DNA of 64,000 bases, taken from the NCBI RefSeq assembly GCF_002216065.1, contig NZ_CP022282.1, forward strand, positions 4,340,001 to 4,404,000, written 5' to 3'. The position numbers and the translations under genes were made by a program. Of the stretch, positions 9,493 through 18,595 are shown in pieces; positions within the stretch are counted from its first letter, which is position 1; each line of letters begins with the position of its first letter. The notes beneath the pieces are model-generated. The model was not told the DNA's origin. It was given only the letters and a program-made list of their open reading frames with translations, and did no database searches. Source of the stretch: Chryseobacterium sp. T16E-39 (GTDB lineage: Bacteria > Bacteroidota > Bacteroidia > Flavobacteriales > Weeksellaceae).

Positions 9493-10464
9493 ATGGAATT
9501 TTTAGACAAGTACCAACAGCTGGTTGCTGATGCCATTACTAAGTACACTTTTAAAGACAAACCTACGGAATTATACGATCCGATGAACTACATCATTTCT
9601 CATGGTGGGAAACGCCTTCGTCCAATTATGGTGTTAATGGCTTGTGACTTGTTTGGTGGTGATCTTAAAGAAGCAATTAAGCCTGCTTTGGCAATTGAAT
9701 TTTTCCATAATTTCACGCTGATCCATGATGACATTATGGATGAAGCTCCGTTAAGAAGAAACAAACCCACTATCCATACTTTGCACGGTCTTAATGTAGG
9801 AATTCTTTCCGGTGACGGACTACTGCTGAAGGCATACAAGTTTTTCGAAGATCTGGAGCCTGAAATATTTAAAGCATGTATCAGGATATTTACTCATACC
9901 GGACTTTTATTATGTGAAGGTCAGCAATATGATATCAATTTTGAAACACAGGAAGATGTAACTTTTGATGATTACATCAGAATGATCACTTATAAAACCG
10001 GGGTTTTAAGTGCATCTTCTTTTGAGATCGGTGCTTTAATAGCTAAAGCGAATTTTAAAGATGCCAAGTCTATTTTTAATTTTGGAAAACACATTGGAAT
10101 TGCTTTCCAGATCATGGATGACTATCTGGATGTTTTTGGAGACCAGGCCCAGTTTGGTAAAAAACATGCCGGAGATATCTATGAAAATAAAAAAACAGTT
10201 CTTTACCTGATGGCCAGAGAGCATGCAACTGATGAAGAAAGAAAAGAATTGGATCACTGGTATGCTAAAAAGACCGATAATATTGATAAAGTATACGGAG
10301 TAGAGAAAATTTTCAGAAGAACAAAAGTGGATGAAAAAGCTTTACGTTTAATTGAAAAACACAATGAAATAGGACAGAGCTACCTTAAGAAAATAAATAT
10401 TCCTGAGGAGAAGAAAAAACCATTTATCGAACTGGCTAATTATCTGTTAAGCAGGGAGAGTTAA
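9493..10464 (+). CDS. Polyprenyl diphosphate synthase (trans-isoprenyl type)
   Basis: A 323-residue soluble enzyme that condenses isopentenyl diphosphate with allylic diphosphates to build long prenyl chains, probably for menaquinone. The first aspartate-rich motif lies in LIHDDIMDEAPLRR (about residues 76-89) and the second in IAFQIMDDYLDVFGD (about 205-219). GGKRLRP near residue 35 binds IPP. The length is typical. It could be annotated as geranylgeranyl or octaprenyl synthase; chain length cannot be read reliably. Confidence 0.92.
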   Translation: MEFLDKYQQLVADAITKYTFKDKPTELYDPMNYIISHGGKRLRPIMVLMACDLFGGDLKEAIKPALAIEFFHNFTLIHDDIMDEAPLRRNKPTIHTLHGLNVGILSGDGLLLKAYKFFEDLEPEIFKACIRIFTHTGLLLCEGQQYDINFETQEDVTFDDYIRMITYKTGVLSASSFEIGALIAKANFKDAKSIFNFGKHIGIAFQIMDDYLDVFGDQAQFGKKHAGDIYENKKTVLYLMAREHATDEERKELDHWYAKKTDNIDKVYGVEKIFRRTKVDEKALRLIEKHNEIGQSYLKKINIPEEKKKPFIELANYLLSRES

Positions 10465-10534
10465 TACAGGTCGTAGATTGAAGGTAGCAGCAGATTTACC
10501 TGCAACCTTATACCTATAACCTAATACCTACATA

Positions 10535-11485
10535 ATGAAATTCAGAACTGAAGTTGACATCAAGGAGTCCGAAAAAAAGATCACCATTGAGGATAAAATA
10601 TTTTCAATAGGTTCGTGCTTTGCTTCTGAAATGTCAGATTTGTTCCAACAGGGACAGCTTCAGACAGTAAATAATCCTTTTGGGACGATTTTTAACCCGT
10701 TTTCTATCAATAATGCCCTCCAGAGGCTTCATGATTCGGAGTTCTATGCAGAAGATGATTTAATCACCTTTAATGATGAGTATATCTCTTTCGATCATCA
10801 CACCAGTTTTGATACAAGATATATTCATCAGACACTGAGTAAAATCAATGCTAAATTGGAAGAAGGAAATCTTTTTCTACAAGAAACCAATTGGGTAATT
10901 ATAACCTATGGGACTTCCTTTATTTATGAATTTCAGCCGAAGAAAAAAATGGTGGCCAATTGTCATAAAATTCCGCAAAAATATTTTGAAAAAAGACTTT
11001 TAACGCATCAGGAAATTACAGACTCCATCTATAAAACTATTTTAAATCTTCAGGATATCTGTAAAGAAAATGTTCAGATCCTTTTTACGGTTTCTCCTGT
11101 ACGGCATACCAAGGATGGAATGGTGGAAAATCAATTGAGTAAGTCAAAATTAATTACCGCTGTTCATGAAGCTATTTCGGCTTTTGAAAACTGCCATTAC
11201 CTTCCGGTTTATGAAATTCTGATGGATGATCTGAGGGATTACCGTTTTTATAAAGAAGATATGATTCACCCAAATTCTCAGTCTATTCAGTATGTTTTTG
11301 ACAAGTTCGGATCTGCTTATTTCTCAGAAGACACAAAAGAATTTATCAGAGAAAACTTTAAGATCAATAAAGCTTTGGAGCATAAAGCGGCTGACAAAAA
11401 AGATCCTAAATACCTTGAATTTAAGGAGAAATTAAAGCAGAAGATTGAAAACCAGCAGAAAAAAGTAAAACACAAAATATTCTAG
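10535..11485 (+). CDS. GSCFA domain protein
   Basis: A 316-residue protein of the GSCFA family, named from the motif seen here near residue 26 (FSIGSCFASEM). The fold is SGNH/GDSL-hydrolase-like and the family is common in Bacteroidota; its substrate is not known. A second conserved block, DMIHPNSQSIQYVF near residue 244, carries the DxxH typical of the SGNH fold. The C-terminal 40 residues are Lys-rich and coiled-coil-like. There is no signal peptide. The next gene starts within 10 nt, so the two are probably co-transcribed. Confidence 0.85.
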   Translation: MKFRTEVDIKESEKKITIEDKIFSIGSCFASEMSDLFQQGQLQTVNNPFGTIFNPFSINNALQRLHDSEFYAEDDLITFNDEYISFDHHTSFDTRYIHQTLSKINAKLEEGNLFLQETNWVIITYGTSFIYEFQPKKKMVANCHKIPQKYFEKRLLTHQEITDSIYKTILNLQDICKENVQILFTVSPVRHTKDGMVENQLSKSKLITAVHEAISAFENCHYLPVYEILMDDLRDYRFYKEDMIHPNSQSIQYVFDKFGSAYFSEDTKEFIRENFKINKALEHKAADKKDPKYLEFKEKLKQKIENQQKKVKHKIF

Positions 11486-11491
11486 TTGATC

Positions 11492-12019
11492 ATGATAGAC
11501 TTTACAAAAATTGATTATTTGCAAAGTGGCAATCAGAGACAGCGAAGAGCATATGAAGTTCTTAAAAAATATGAAGTTTTTGAAAAGCTGGAAAATTTTT
11601 CTCCCATTTTAGCAGGAACGGTTCCGATTGAAATTGATGTGGAGGGAAGTGATTTAGATATCATTTGTCAAGTAAATCTTACATTTGAAGAAGATTTTCT
11701 GGATGAAATCATGCTCGGTAAACTTATTCCTTTTGGAGTGGAGGTAACAGTTGAAAAAATGATTATCAATGGTGAAAAGAGTATTGTTTTAAACTTTATG
11801 CTTGACGAGTTTCCTGTCGAAATTTTCGGACAAAATAAACCGACGATCATGCAAAATGCCTATCGCCATATGATTGCCGAATACAAAATATTAGAGGAAA
11901 AAGGAGATATATTTAAACAACAAATAATAGAACTTAAGAAGAAAGGGATCAAGACAGAACCAGCTTTTGGTTTATTGATGAATTTGGAGAATCCTTATGA
12001 AGATCTATTAAAATTTTAA
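11492..12019 (+). CDS. DUF4269 family protein
   Basis: A 175-residue protein of the DUF4269 family, function unknown. The region GTVPIEIDVEGSDLDI (about residues 45-60) has the Gly-x-Asp-x-Asp arrangement of nucleotidyltransferase-like folds, so a nucleotidyltransferase-related activity is possible but is inference. I place the start at the ATG at 11492; an in-frame TTG two codons earlier follows the GSCFA stop directly. It precedes tatD by 4 nt. Confidence 0.8.
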   Translation: MIDFTKIDYLQSGNQRQRRAYEVLKKYEVFEKLENFSPILAGTVPIEIDVEGSDLDIICQVNLTFEEDFLDEIMLGKLIPFGVEVTVEKMIINGEKSIVLNFMLDEFPVEIFGQNKPTIMQNAYRHMIAEYKILEEKGDIFKQQIIELKKKGIKTEPAFGLLMNLENPYEDLLKF

Positions 12020-12023
12020 AATA

Positions 12024-12785
12024 ATGATTGATACACATACCCATTTATATGCTGAAGAGTTTGATGAGGACAGAAATGAAGCAATTCAGAGAGCTTTAGA
12101 TAAAGGAATTACGGAATTCTATCTTCCGGCCATCGATTCTGAGTCTCATGAAAAGATGCTTCAGTTGGAAAGTGAATATCCGGAACATATTTTTTCAATG
12201 ATGGGCTTGCATCCCTGCTATGTAAAACCAGAATCATGGGAAAAAGAATTAGATATTGTTAAAACCTATCTGGACCAAAGATCTTTTCCTGCGATTGGAG
12301 AAATTGGTATCGATCTATACTGGGATCGGTCAACGTTGGATATTCAGGTGAAAGCCTTCGAACAGCAGATCGATTGGGCCATAGCGATGGATCTGCCTAT
12401 TGTAATCCATACCAGGGACAGCTTTGATGAGACTTTTGAAGTATTGGAAAGAAAAAAGCATCCAAAACTCAGAGGGATCTTTCACTGTTTTTCAGGTGAT
12501 CTTGAACAGGCAAAACATGCAATTGACTTAAATTTTATATTAGGAATTGGTGGAGTAGTAACCTTTAAGAACGGGAAAATAGATCAGTTTTTACAGGAAA
12601 TCCCAATGGAGAAAATTGTTCTGGAAACCGATTCTCCTTATTTAGCTCCGGTTCCCCACAGAGGAAAGAGAAATGAAAGTGCTTATCTCGATCTGGTGGT
12701 TGGAAAATTGGTTAATATCTACAATAAAGATTTTTCGGAAATAGACAAAATAACAACAGAAAATGCAAAAAAATTATTCATTTAA
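12024..12785 (+). CDS. TatD family metal-dependent hydrolase
   Basis: A 253-residue TIM-barrel hydrolase of the TatD family (metal-dependent DNase or deoxyribonuclease-like). The metal ligands are in place: the N-terminal DTHTHLY, GEIGIDLYWD near residue 92, HTRDSFD near 128, HCFSGD near 153 and ETDSPYLAP near 203. Length and motif order are complete. Its stop codon overlaps the next start by one base (TAATG), indicating translational coupling with the acyltransferase gene. Confidence 0.92.
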   Translation: MIDTHTHLYAEEFDEDRNEAIQRALDKGITEFYLPAIDSESHEKMLQLESEYPEHIFSMMGLHPCYVKPESWEKELDIVKTYLDQRSFPAIGEIGIDLYWDRSTLDIQVKAFEQQIDWAIAMDLPIVIHTRDSFDETFEVLERKKHPKLRGIFHCFSGDLEQAKHAIDLNFILGIGGVVTFKNGKIDQFLQEIPMEKIVLETDSPYLAPVPHRGKRNESAYLDLVVGKLVNIYNKDFSEIDKITTENAKKLFI

Positions 12786-13855
12786 TGAATAATGACACAA
12801 AAATACTTCCTAACATTACCGCGTTAAGATTTTTTCTGGCGCTATTGGTTGTTATGTTGCATGTTCCGCAGTTTTTTCATAACAGGGGAATTGTTACTTT
12901 TAATAGTTTACCGGTATTCAATAAGGGGGGGGAAGCGGTGTATATGTTTTTTTCCCTAAGTGGCTTTCTTATTATAAGACAGCTTTTTGAAGAAAAAGAA
13001 CTGTTTGGGAAAATTGATCTGAAGAAGTTTTACATAAGAAGAATTCTCAGGATCTTTCCGCTTTATTATCTGGTGGTATTTATCGGTCTTATTTATTATA
13101 ATATTGTTCTTCCGGGATTGGGGATGCCTTTTGAAAGGAATTATGATTTAGTAAATGGAATTATCCTTTTGCTGACCTTTTTTCCAAATATCCTTGCCAG
13201 CTATGGACCGGGTGGAATATTGGAAGTACTGTGGTCCATTGGTATTGAAGAGCAGTTTTATATTTTAATAGCCCCACTTTTTGTGATCCCTGTGAAATAC
13301 ATAAAATGGCTTCTTTTGCTCTTCAGCTTTGTATTTGTGTTTTTGTATAACGATGCAAAGCTTCCTTTTCTCGCTGAATATCGGATGCTTTTCTTTTACT
13401 TTTCTTTTGCCGGATGGTGTTCTGTCATGAGAATTAAAGATTATAAATATTCAGGTATTGTAGATATTCTTATCTTTATTTTAGTGACTGTTTATTTTAC
13501 GACCGATATTTTTAAAGAGCATTTTACAGATCTGCAGTATCATATCTTTAGTATGGTTTTATTCGGTACTTTTCTTATTTCATTTACAAAAAAGAGCTAT
13601 TCTTTTTTTCAGCATAAAACCTTGGTATATCTGGGTAAAATATCTTACGGGATTTATATGTTTCACCCCATTGTCATACAATTAGTGGGTTTTATTTTTA
13701 TAAAGTTTTTAGTGAACTATCAATTAAATGATCCTACACTTATTATAATGAGTTTTTCAATGGTGATTGGAATAACCATTTTGATAGCCCATATTTCTTA
13801 TCAGTACTACGAGAAAATATTTCTGAGAATGAAACAGTATCACAGAAGAAGCTGA
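12785..13855 (+). CDS. Acyltransferase 3 family integral membrane protein
   Basis: A 356-residue polytopic membrane protein with about ten transmembrane helices that transfers acyl groups to sugars or lipids at the cell surface. The family hallmarks are the first helix ending in VVMLHVP with its conserved His (near residue 22), the FFSLSGFLI motif (near 55) and the RRILRIFPLYY arginine motif (near 82). The acceptor cannot be inferred. It is the last gene of the GSCFA-DUF4269-TatD run and faces rhlE across a bidirectional terminator. Confidence 0.9.
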   Translation: MNNDTKILPNITALRFFLALLVVMLHVPQFFHNRGIVTFNSLPVFNKGGEAVYMFFSLSGFLIIRQLFEEKELFGKIDLKKFYIRRILRIFPLYYLVVFIGLIYYNIVLPGLGMPFERNYDLVNGIILLLTFFPNILASYGPGGILEVLWSIGIEEQFYILIAPLFVIPVKYIKWLLLLFSFVFVFLYNDAKLPFLAEYRMLFFYFSFAGWCSVMRIKDYKYSGIVDILIFILVTVYFTTDIFKEHFTDLQYHIFSMVLFGTFLISFTKKSYSFFQHKTLVYLGKISYGIYMFHPIVIQLVGFIFIKFLVNYQLNDPTLIIMSFSMVIGITILIAHISYQYYEKIFLRMKQYHRRS

Positions 13856-13886
13856 ATGCTATTATATACAGGATATTATATATAAA

Positions 13887-13914
13887 AAAGCCTTCTCAAT
13901 CATGAGAAGGCTTT
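13887..13914. terminator. Bidirectional terminator between the acyltransferase gene and rhlE
   Basis: A 12-bp perfect stem (13887-13898 with 13903-13914, loop ATCA) has A residues on one side and T residues on the other. It sits in the 62-nt gap between two converging genes. Confidence 0.92.
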
Positions 13915-13917
13915 CTA

Positions 13918-15225
13918 TTATTTCTTTCTGAAAAAGCTTTTATTCTTAGGTTTTTTAAAGCCTACATCTTTCTTTTGTGTTGGCTTAGGTCTTGCCTGGC
14001 CTGGATTAACAGGTTTGTTATTAGAATCTCTTTTTTGTGCTACAAGATTCTCCGTGTGGAATGGATGATCTTTTACCACCGGAATTTTGAGACCGATTAA
14101 TTTTTCCGTGTTTCTTAGGTTCAATAAGTCCAGACCATCTACAAATGATAAAGAAGTTCCTTCCGCACCCGCTCTTCCGGTTCTTCCGATTCTGTGAACA
14201 TAGGTTTCGGAAACATCGGATAGCTCATAGTTGATTACATATTTCAACTCATCAATATCAATTCCTCTTGCGGCAATATCTGTAGCAACCAAAACTCTGG
14301 TTTTTCCGGACTTGAAATTATTCAATGCATTCTGACGTGCATTTTGAGATTTATTTCCATGAATAGCCTCTGCAGAGATGCCACTTTTTTGAAGCGTTCT
14401 TGCAATTTTATCGGCTCCATGTTTGGTTCTTGAGAAAACCAAAACTGATTCGGAAATATGGTCTTTCAGAATATGGGTAAGAAGGCCTAATTTGTCCTCT
14501 TTCTGCACAAAGTATACAGACTGCTTAATAGTTTCTGCGGTTGAAGAAACAGGGGCTACTTCCACCTGTACTGGGTTGTTTAGGATAGAACCTGCCAGTT
14601 TTTGTATTTCAGGAGGCATCGTTGCCGAGAAAAATAAAGTTTGTCTTCGTTGTGGTAAAAGTTTTATAATTCTTTTTACATCATGTACAAACCCCATATC
14701 CAACATTCTGTCCGCTTCATCAAGAACGAAAATTTCCAGATTTTTAAGGCTGATAATTCCCTGGGCAATAAAATCGAGTAATCTACCCGGTGTTGCTACC
14801 AGAATGTCTATTCCTTTTCTTAAAGCAGCTTCCTGAGAACCTTGTTTTACCCCTCCGAAGATCACTAATTTTCTTAAAGGAAGGTTTCTTCCATAAGCAT
14901 TAAAACTCTCTTCAATCTGTATAGCTAGCTCTCTCGTTGGAGTTAGAATTAAAGCTTTTATCTGATTGCTTTTTGGACGTTCTGCAAGGTTTTGAAGAAT
15001 AGGAATAGCAAAAGCTGCGGTCTTACCTGTTCCCGTTTGCGCTGTTCCCAATAGATCTTTTTTCTCTAAAATAGAAGGAATAGCTTTTTGTTGTATAGGA
15101 GTTGGTTTTTCATAACCTTCCTTTTGAAGCGCATCTAAAATGGGCTTAATGATTTTTAAATCTGTAAATAACAAAATATGTTTGTGTATTAAAAATAATG
15201 CGGTCGAAGTAGTATACTTCATCAT
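13918..15225 (-). CDS. rhlE: DEAD-box RNA helicase, RhlE type
   Basis: An ATP-dependent RNA helicase of the RhlE subgroup, 435 residues from the ATG at 15225. It has the Q motif ([11 protein letters not shown]), Walker A ([11 protein letters not shown]), DEAD box in [17 protein letters not shown] and [10 protein letters not shown], then a basic C-terminal tail rich in Lys/Pro/Gln. The start is uncertain: family homology begins only at [10 protein letters not shown], so a TTG at 15174 is a possible alternative. A -7 box at 15312-15319 lies upstream of both. Confidence 0.9.
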   Translation of the reverse strand: MMKYTTSTALFLIHKHILLFTDLKIIKPILDALQKEGYEKPTPIQQKAIPSILEKKDLLGTAQTGTGKTAAFAIPILQNLAERPKSNQIKALILTPTRELAIQIEESFNAYGRNLPLRKLVIFGGVKQGSQEAALRKGIDILVATPGRLLDFIAQGIISLKNLEIFVLDEADRMLDMGFVHDVKRIIKLLPQRRQTLFFSATMPPEIQKLAGSILNNPVQVEVAPVSSTAETIKQSVYFVQKEDKLGLLTHILKDHISESVLVFSRTKHGADKIARTLQKSGISAEAIHGNKSQNARQNALNNFKSGKTRVLVATDIAARGIDIDELKYVINYELSDVSETYVHRIGRTGRAGAEGTSLSFVDGLDLLNLRNTEKLIGLKIPVVKDHPFHTENLVAQKRDSNNKPVNPGQARPKPTQKKDVGFKKPKNKSFFRKK

Positions 15226-15311
15226 TTTTAGCGAATCTGCTAAAATTGATTAACAGAATTTTTAAGTAAAATTAATTACTGAAAGGGCTGAGAATGCCGC
15301 GAAATATAATG

Positions 15312-15319
15312 CAAAGGTA
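15312..15319 (-). promoter_or_regulatory. -7 promoter box (TACCTTTG) of rhlE
   Basis: The minus-strand TACCTTTG matches TAnnTTTG and lies 87 nt before the ATG at 15225. Confidence 0.55.
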
Positions 15320-15374
15320 GGGAAAATAATTGAAGAACATCATTTTACCCTTCTCTATTGTAAATTCGCTTGTA

Positions 15375-15986
15375 TTATTTAAATCGATAACCTACCCCTG
15401 CTTGTAAAAAGCCTGCTTTTACAGGGAGGCTATTTTCTTTATTCATTTCAATAAAATTGAAATTATAACGGGCATCTACAAAGAATTTTTTGTTGAATTT
15501 GTATTCTGCTCCTAAAAAAGGGTAGAGGTTTACTGTTTTTATCCCATCAAAATCATACATATCGCTACCCAGGAATGTTGTCTTTACTTTTGTAGGTACG
15601 TTAAATGCGATATTTATTCCAACGGATGCGGAGAGCTGGGGAATGATGCTGTATTTTACGGAAAGAGGAACTTGAATTTGAGAAAATTGGTAGTCATAAG
15701 AAAGAGAGCCTAAATTAACAACTTGATTGTCAAATATGTGTATTCATTCTGTACTCATTTTTCCTCCAATCTGTGTATAAAGCAATTCTCCTTGAACGGC
15801 AACTTTGGGAGACAGAGAGTATTCTACAAGCCCACCAGCATAAAAGAATGATTTAGGATCGAGCTTTTCACCGGTAAATTTTACAGTTGAAAGGTTGTAC
15901 CCAGCTTTTACACCAAAGTTTATTTGTGCCTTTAGAATAACTGAAGCGCTAATCAAAAGTAAAATAAAGAGAAAATCCTTTTTCAT
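15375..15986 (-). pseudogene. PorT-like outer-membrane beta-barrel protein, interrupted by an in-frame TGA
   Basis: A short outer-membrane beta-barrel protein (about 203 residues if uninterrupted) with a clear signal peptide (ILLLISASVILKAQ) and the typical INFGVKAGYNLS barrel start. The frame is broken at 15744-15746 by a TGA after GGKMSTE; the same frame then runs on for 122 codons without another stop. The downstream part still reads as alternating beta strands and ends GVGYRFK, the C-terminal aromatic signature of barrels. This is a nonsense change with no frame shift, so the gene is either a recent pseudogene or a sequencing error. Confidence 0.85.
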
Positions 15987-16090
15987 AAAAATTTAAATTT
16001 AGATTATTGTTTTTTAATGATTAGATGATAAAAGAATAGAGTATACTAGTGCATACTCTATTCTTGTTTATAATAAGATTATATAATTAT

Positions 16091-17074
16091 CTATCCATGA
16101 AGTTTCTTCCAGATGGAATCTTTCAGCTCTGTAAGCCCTTCTCCGGTTACACCAGAGAAAAATAACGGTTGCCTGTTTTCAGGAAACTCCGCTGAGATTT
16201 CTTTTTTCAGCTCATCGTCAAGAAGATCAGCTTTTGAAACAGAAATAATGAAGTCTTTATCCAATAATTCCGGATTGTATTCTTTTAATTCATTTTCCAG
16301 AATTTTAAACTCCTGGAAATGATCTTCAGAGTCTGCAGGAATAAGGAATAATAAAATAGAATTTCTTTCAATATGTCTTAAGAATCTGTGTCCAAGACCT
16401 TTTCCTTCAGCTGCTCCTTCAATAATTCCCGGAATGTCGGCCATTACAAAAGATTTGTAATTCCTGTAATCTACAATTCCTAAGTTAGGAGTTAAAGTGG
16501 TAAAAGCATAATTTGCAATTTTAGGTTTAGCCGCAGAAACAGAAGCTAAAAGAGTCGATTTTCCTGCATTAGGGAAACCTACCAAACCTACATCAGCTAA
16601 GATCTTAAGTTCGAAAACAATGAAACCTTCCTGGCCTTCCATTCCCGGTTGGGCATAACGAGGGGTCTGATTGGTAGATGATTTAAAAAATTCATTTCCC
16701 ATACCTCCTTTTCCACCTTCCATAAGGATGATTTCCTGTCCGTGTTCTAAAATCTCTCCGACGATTTCTCCATCTTCATTTTTAGCAATAGTTCCGATAG
16801 GAACTTCTATATAAACATCAGCTCCATAAGCTCCTGTAAGCTGGTTTTTTCCTCCGTTTTCTCCACGTTCCGCTTTTATGTGACGGGTATAACGAAGGGG
16901 AAGTAAAGTCCATTCCTGGGAATTCCCTTTCATGATCACATGACCGCCTCGACCTCCATCTCCGCCATCAGGACCACCCTTAGGAATGTATTTTTCACGG
17001 CGAAGATGCGCAGAACCTGCACCACCATGGCCGCTTTTACAATGAATCTTTACGTAATCTACAAAATTAGACAT
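16091..17074 (-). CDS. obg: GTPase Obg/CgtA
   Basis: A 327-residue ribosome-associated GTPase essential for 50S assembly and stress control. The Gly-rich Obg fold (residues 1-158) contains [19 protein letters not shown] and [12 protein letters not shown]. The G domain has G1 GFPNAGKST (about 167-175), G3 DIPG (about 214) and G4 SKAD (about 280). There is no C-terminal OCT extension, as is usual in Bacteroidota. It lies just downstream of adk on the same strand, a common pairing. Confidence 0.95.
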   Translation of the reverse strand: MSNFVDYVKIHCKSGHGGAGSAHLRREKYIPKGGPDGGDGGRGGHVIMKGNSQEWTLLPLRYTRHIKAERGENGGKNQLTGAYGADVYIEVPIGTIAKNEDGEIVGEILEHGQEIILMEGGKGGMGNEFFKSSTNQTPRYAQPGMEGQEGFIVFELKILADVGLVGFPNAGKSTLLASVSAAKPKIANYAFTTLTPNLGIVDYRNYKSFVMADIPGIIEGAAEGKGLGHRFLRHIERNSILLFLIPADSEDHFQEFKILENELKEYNPELLDKDFIISVSKADLLDDELKKEISAEFPENRQPLFFSGVTGEGLTELKDSIWKKLHG

Positions 17075-17082
17075 ATAGTATT

Positions 17083-17135
17083 TGTTACGAGTTGCGAGTT
17101 ACGGGATAGGAAACTCTCATCCCGTCCCCCGAATC
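17083..17135. repeat. Low-complexity repeat in the adk-obg gap
   Basis: The gap holds tandem-like GAGTTGCGAGTTACGGGA units and a CATCCCGTCCCCCGAATCCCG tract of unusually high GC. It looks like a dispersed intergenic repeat rather than a regulatory site. Confidence 0.4.
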
Positions 17136-17139
17136 CCGA

Positions 17140-17718
17140 TTATTTTATTTTTTCTATTTCAGCAAACAGTTTTTCGGAAATTTCGTTGATTTCTCCAACT
17201 CCGTTTACCTCTACATATTTACCTTGCTGCTTATACAATTCAGCAACTTCTGCTGTTTTTGTATAATATTCTTTAATTCTGTTTTGAATGATCTCTTCGT
17301 TGCTATCATCAGATCTTCCACTGGTTTCTCCTCTTTTTAGCAATCTTTCAACCAAAATCGTATCCTCTACAATTAATGAAAGACAAATATCGATTTCGTC
17401 ATTCAGCTCTTCTTTTACGATCTTTTCCAAAGCTTCTGTCTGTACAGCTGTTCTTGGATACCCATCGAAGATAAATCCTGCTGCATCCGTTGGCTTTCTT
17501 AATTCGTCTATCAGCATATCGATTGTTACCTGATCTGGAACTAATTCTCCCTTATCGATGTATGACTTAGCTAATTTTCCCAATTCAGTATCGTTCTTCA
17601 TATTGAATCTGAAAAGATCACCTGTTGAGATTTGTTTTAAGTTGAATTTTTCGATGAGGTTTTGAGCTTGTGTTCCTTTTCCACTTCCTGGAGGCCCGAA
17701 CAGAACAATGTTTATCAT
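17140..17718 (-). CDS. adk: Adenylate kinase
   Basis: A 192-residue enzyme catalysing ATP + AMP to 2 ADP. The P-loop GPPGSGKGTQ (residues 8-17), AMP-binding FDGYPRTAVQ (about 80-89) and the LID segment starting RLLKRGETSGRSDD (about 123) are all seen. The LID is the short form lacking the zinc Cys residues. Length is normal for Bacteroidota. It lies upstream of obg, with hpt further upstream on the same strand. Confidence 0.95.
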   Translation of the reverse strand: MINIVLFGPPGSGKGTQAQNLIEKFNLKQISTGDLFRFNMKNDTELGKLAKSYIDKGELVPDQVTIDMLIDELRKPTDAAGFIFDGYPRTAVQTEALEKIVKEELNDEIDICLSLIVEDTILVERLLKRGETSGRSDDSNEEIIQNRIKEYYTKTAEVAELYKQQGKYVEVNGVGEINEISEKLFAEIEKIK

Positions 17719-17843
17719 AATGTTGCTTTGCTTTTGGCAATTCGCTTTTGGCTTCTTGCTTTTAGCTTTGTTTAGTTAATATTTTACTTTTATTTCGATT
17801 TAATATTTAAGCTAAAAGCCAGTAGCTGATAGCTATCGGCAAT
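17719..17843. repeat. Intergenic repeat of GCTTTTGGC / AAGCTAAAAGCC units
   Basis: Several copies of GCTTTTGGC-like units and the inverted AAGCTAAAAGCC lie between hpt and adk. They look like degenerate, partly palindromic dispersed repeats. Confidence 0.45.
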
Positions 17844-18398
17844 CTAATGATTGATTTTTCCTTCTTCTAATTGATACAGATCTGAAAGGTTTCTTCCCAA
17901 TTCATCATAATCTAATCCATAACCAAGAACAAATTTATTTGGAATTTCTTTTCCAATATAATCCAGTTTGAAATCTTTCTTATAAACTTCAGGCTTCAAT
18001 AAGAAAGAAGCTAGTTTTACTGATTTCGGACGCTGTGTTTCTTTGAAATACTTGAAAAGGCTTTCAACCGTATTTCCTGTATCTACAATATCTTCAACAA
18101 GAATGATGTGACGGTCTTTAACATCTTTCGTCAGTTCCATTTTTTGATAAACGATTCCTGTAGATTCTGTTCCTGCGTAAGAGCTCATTTGAATAAAAGC
18201 GATCTCACAGTTTCCCGGATAATGCTTTAAAAGATCTGAGAAGAACATGATAACTCCGTTCAAAACTCCTATGAAGACAGGAACTTCATCTTTGTAATCT
18301 TCATAAATTTTCAGCGCTGTGGCCTTTACTATTTCCTGAATTTCGGCGTCCTTTAGATAAGGAACAAAAGTTTTGTCGTGAACTTTAATGCTTTCCAT
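17844..18398 (-). CDS. hpt: Hypoxanthine phosphoribosyltransferase
   Basis: A 184-residue purine-salvage enzyme transferring phosphoribosyl from PRPP to hypoxanthine or guanine. The PRPP-binding loop is ILVEDIVDTGNTVESL (about residues 95-110). Other supports are the FIGVLNGVIMF segment near 42 and the C-terminal VLGYGLDYDELGRN block that contacts the base. Length is normal. It fits with adk downstream in nucleotide metabolism. Confidence 0.93.
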   Translation of the reverse strand: MESIKVHDKTFVPYLKDAEIQEIVKATALKIYEDYKDEVPVFIGVLNGVIMFFSDLLKHYPGNCEIAFIQMSSYAGTESTGIVYQKMELTKDVKDRHIILVEDIVDTGNTVESLFKYFKETQRPKSVKLASFLLKPEVYKKDFKLDYIGKEIPNKFVLGYGLDYDELGRNLSDLYQLEEGKINH

Positions 18399-18417
18399 AA
18401 AAATTTTTAGTAGTTGG

Positions 18418-18425
18418 CAAAGTTA
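18418..18425 (-). promoter_or_regulatory. -7 promoter box (TAACTTTG) of hpt
   Basis: The minus-strand TAACTTTG matches TAnnTTTG and lies 19 nt before the hpt start codon. Confidence 0.65.
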
Positions 18426-18478
18426 CGGTTTTTTGATTTTTCATTAAAATGTTTTTCTGTTTAATCCACTATTTGCAT

Positions 18479-18486
18479 TATATTTG
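18479..18486 (+). promoter_or_regulatory. -7 promoter box (TATATTTG) of the ABC-F gene
   Basis: TATATTTG matches the consensus and would give a leader of about 100 nt before the ATG at 18594. No TTG at good -33 spacing was found. Confidence 0.5.
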
Positions 18487-18512
18487 CATTCACAAAACCC
18501 AAAAATACGCAC

Positions 18513-18595
18513 ATGTAGGATATAATTTCTTTCAGATTTAATTTACAATAACTATTCTGGTTATTGATGTTTAACTTCAATTAGAAAGAAATTAT
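18513..18595 (+). promoter_or_regulatory. Structured leader with mini-ORFs before the ABC-F gene (candidate translational attenuator)
   Basis: The leader contains, in order: a start-stop ATG-TAG (18513-18518); a 12-nt arm ATAATTTCTTTC (18522-18533); a 7-bp hairpin (18546-18552 with 18560-18566); a five-codon ORF encoding MFNFN (18567-18584); and the perfectly complementary arm GAAAGAAATTAT (18584-18595), which covers the region before and including the first two bases of the ABC-F ATG. The outer stem would hide the start codon. The geometry is seen directly; regulation by ribosome occupancy is inferred from the known behaviour of ABC-F leaders. Confidence 0.6.

Noticed and set aside
15744..15746. 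TGA as a selenocysteine codon
   Set aside because: No SECIS-like stem was apparent and beta-barrel proteins of this type are not selenoproteins.
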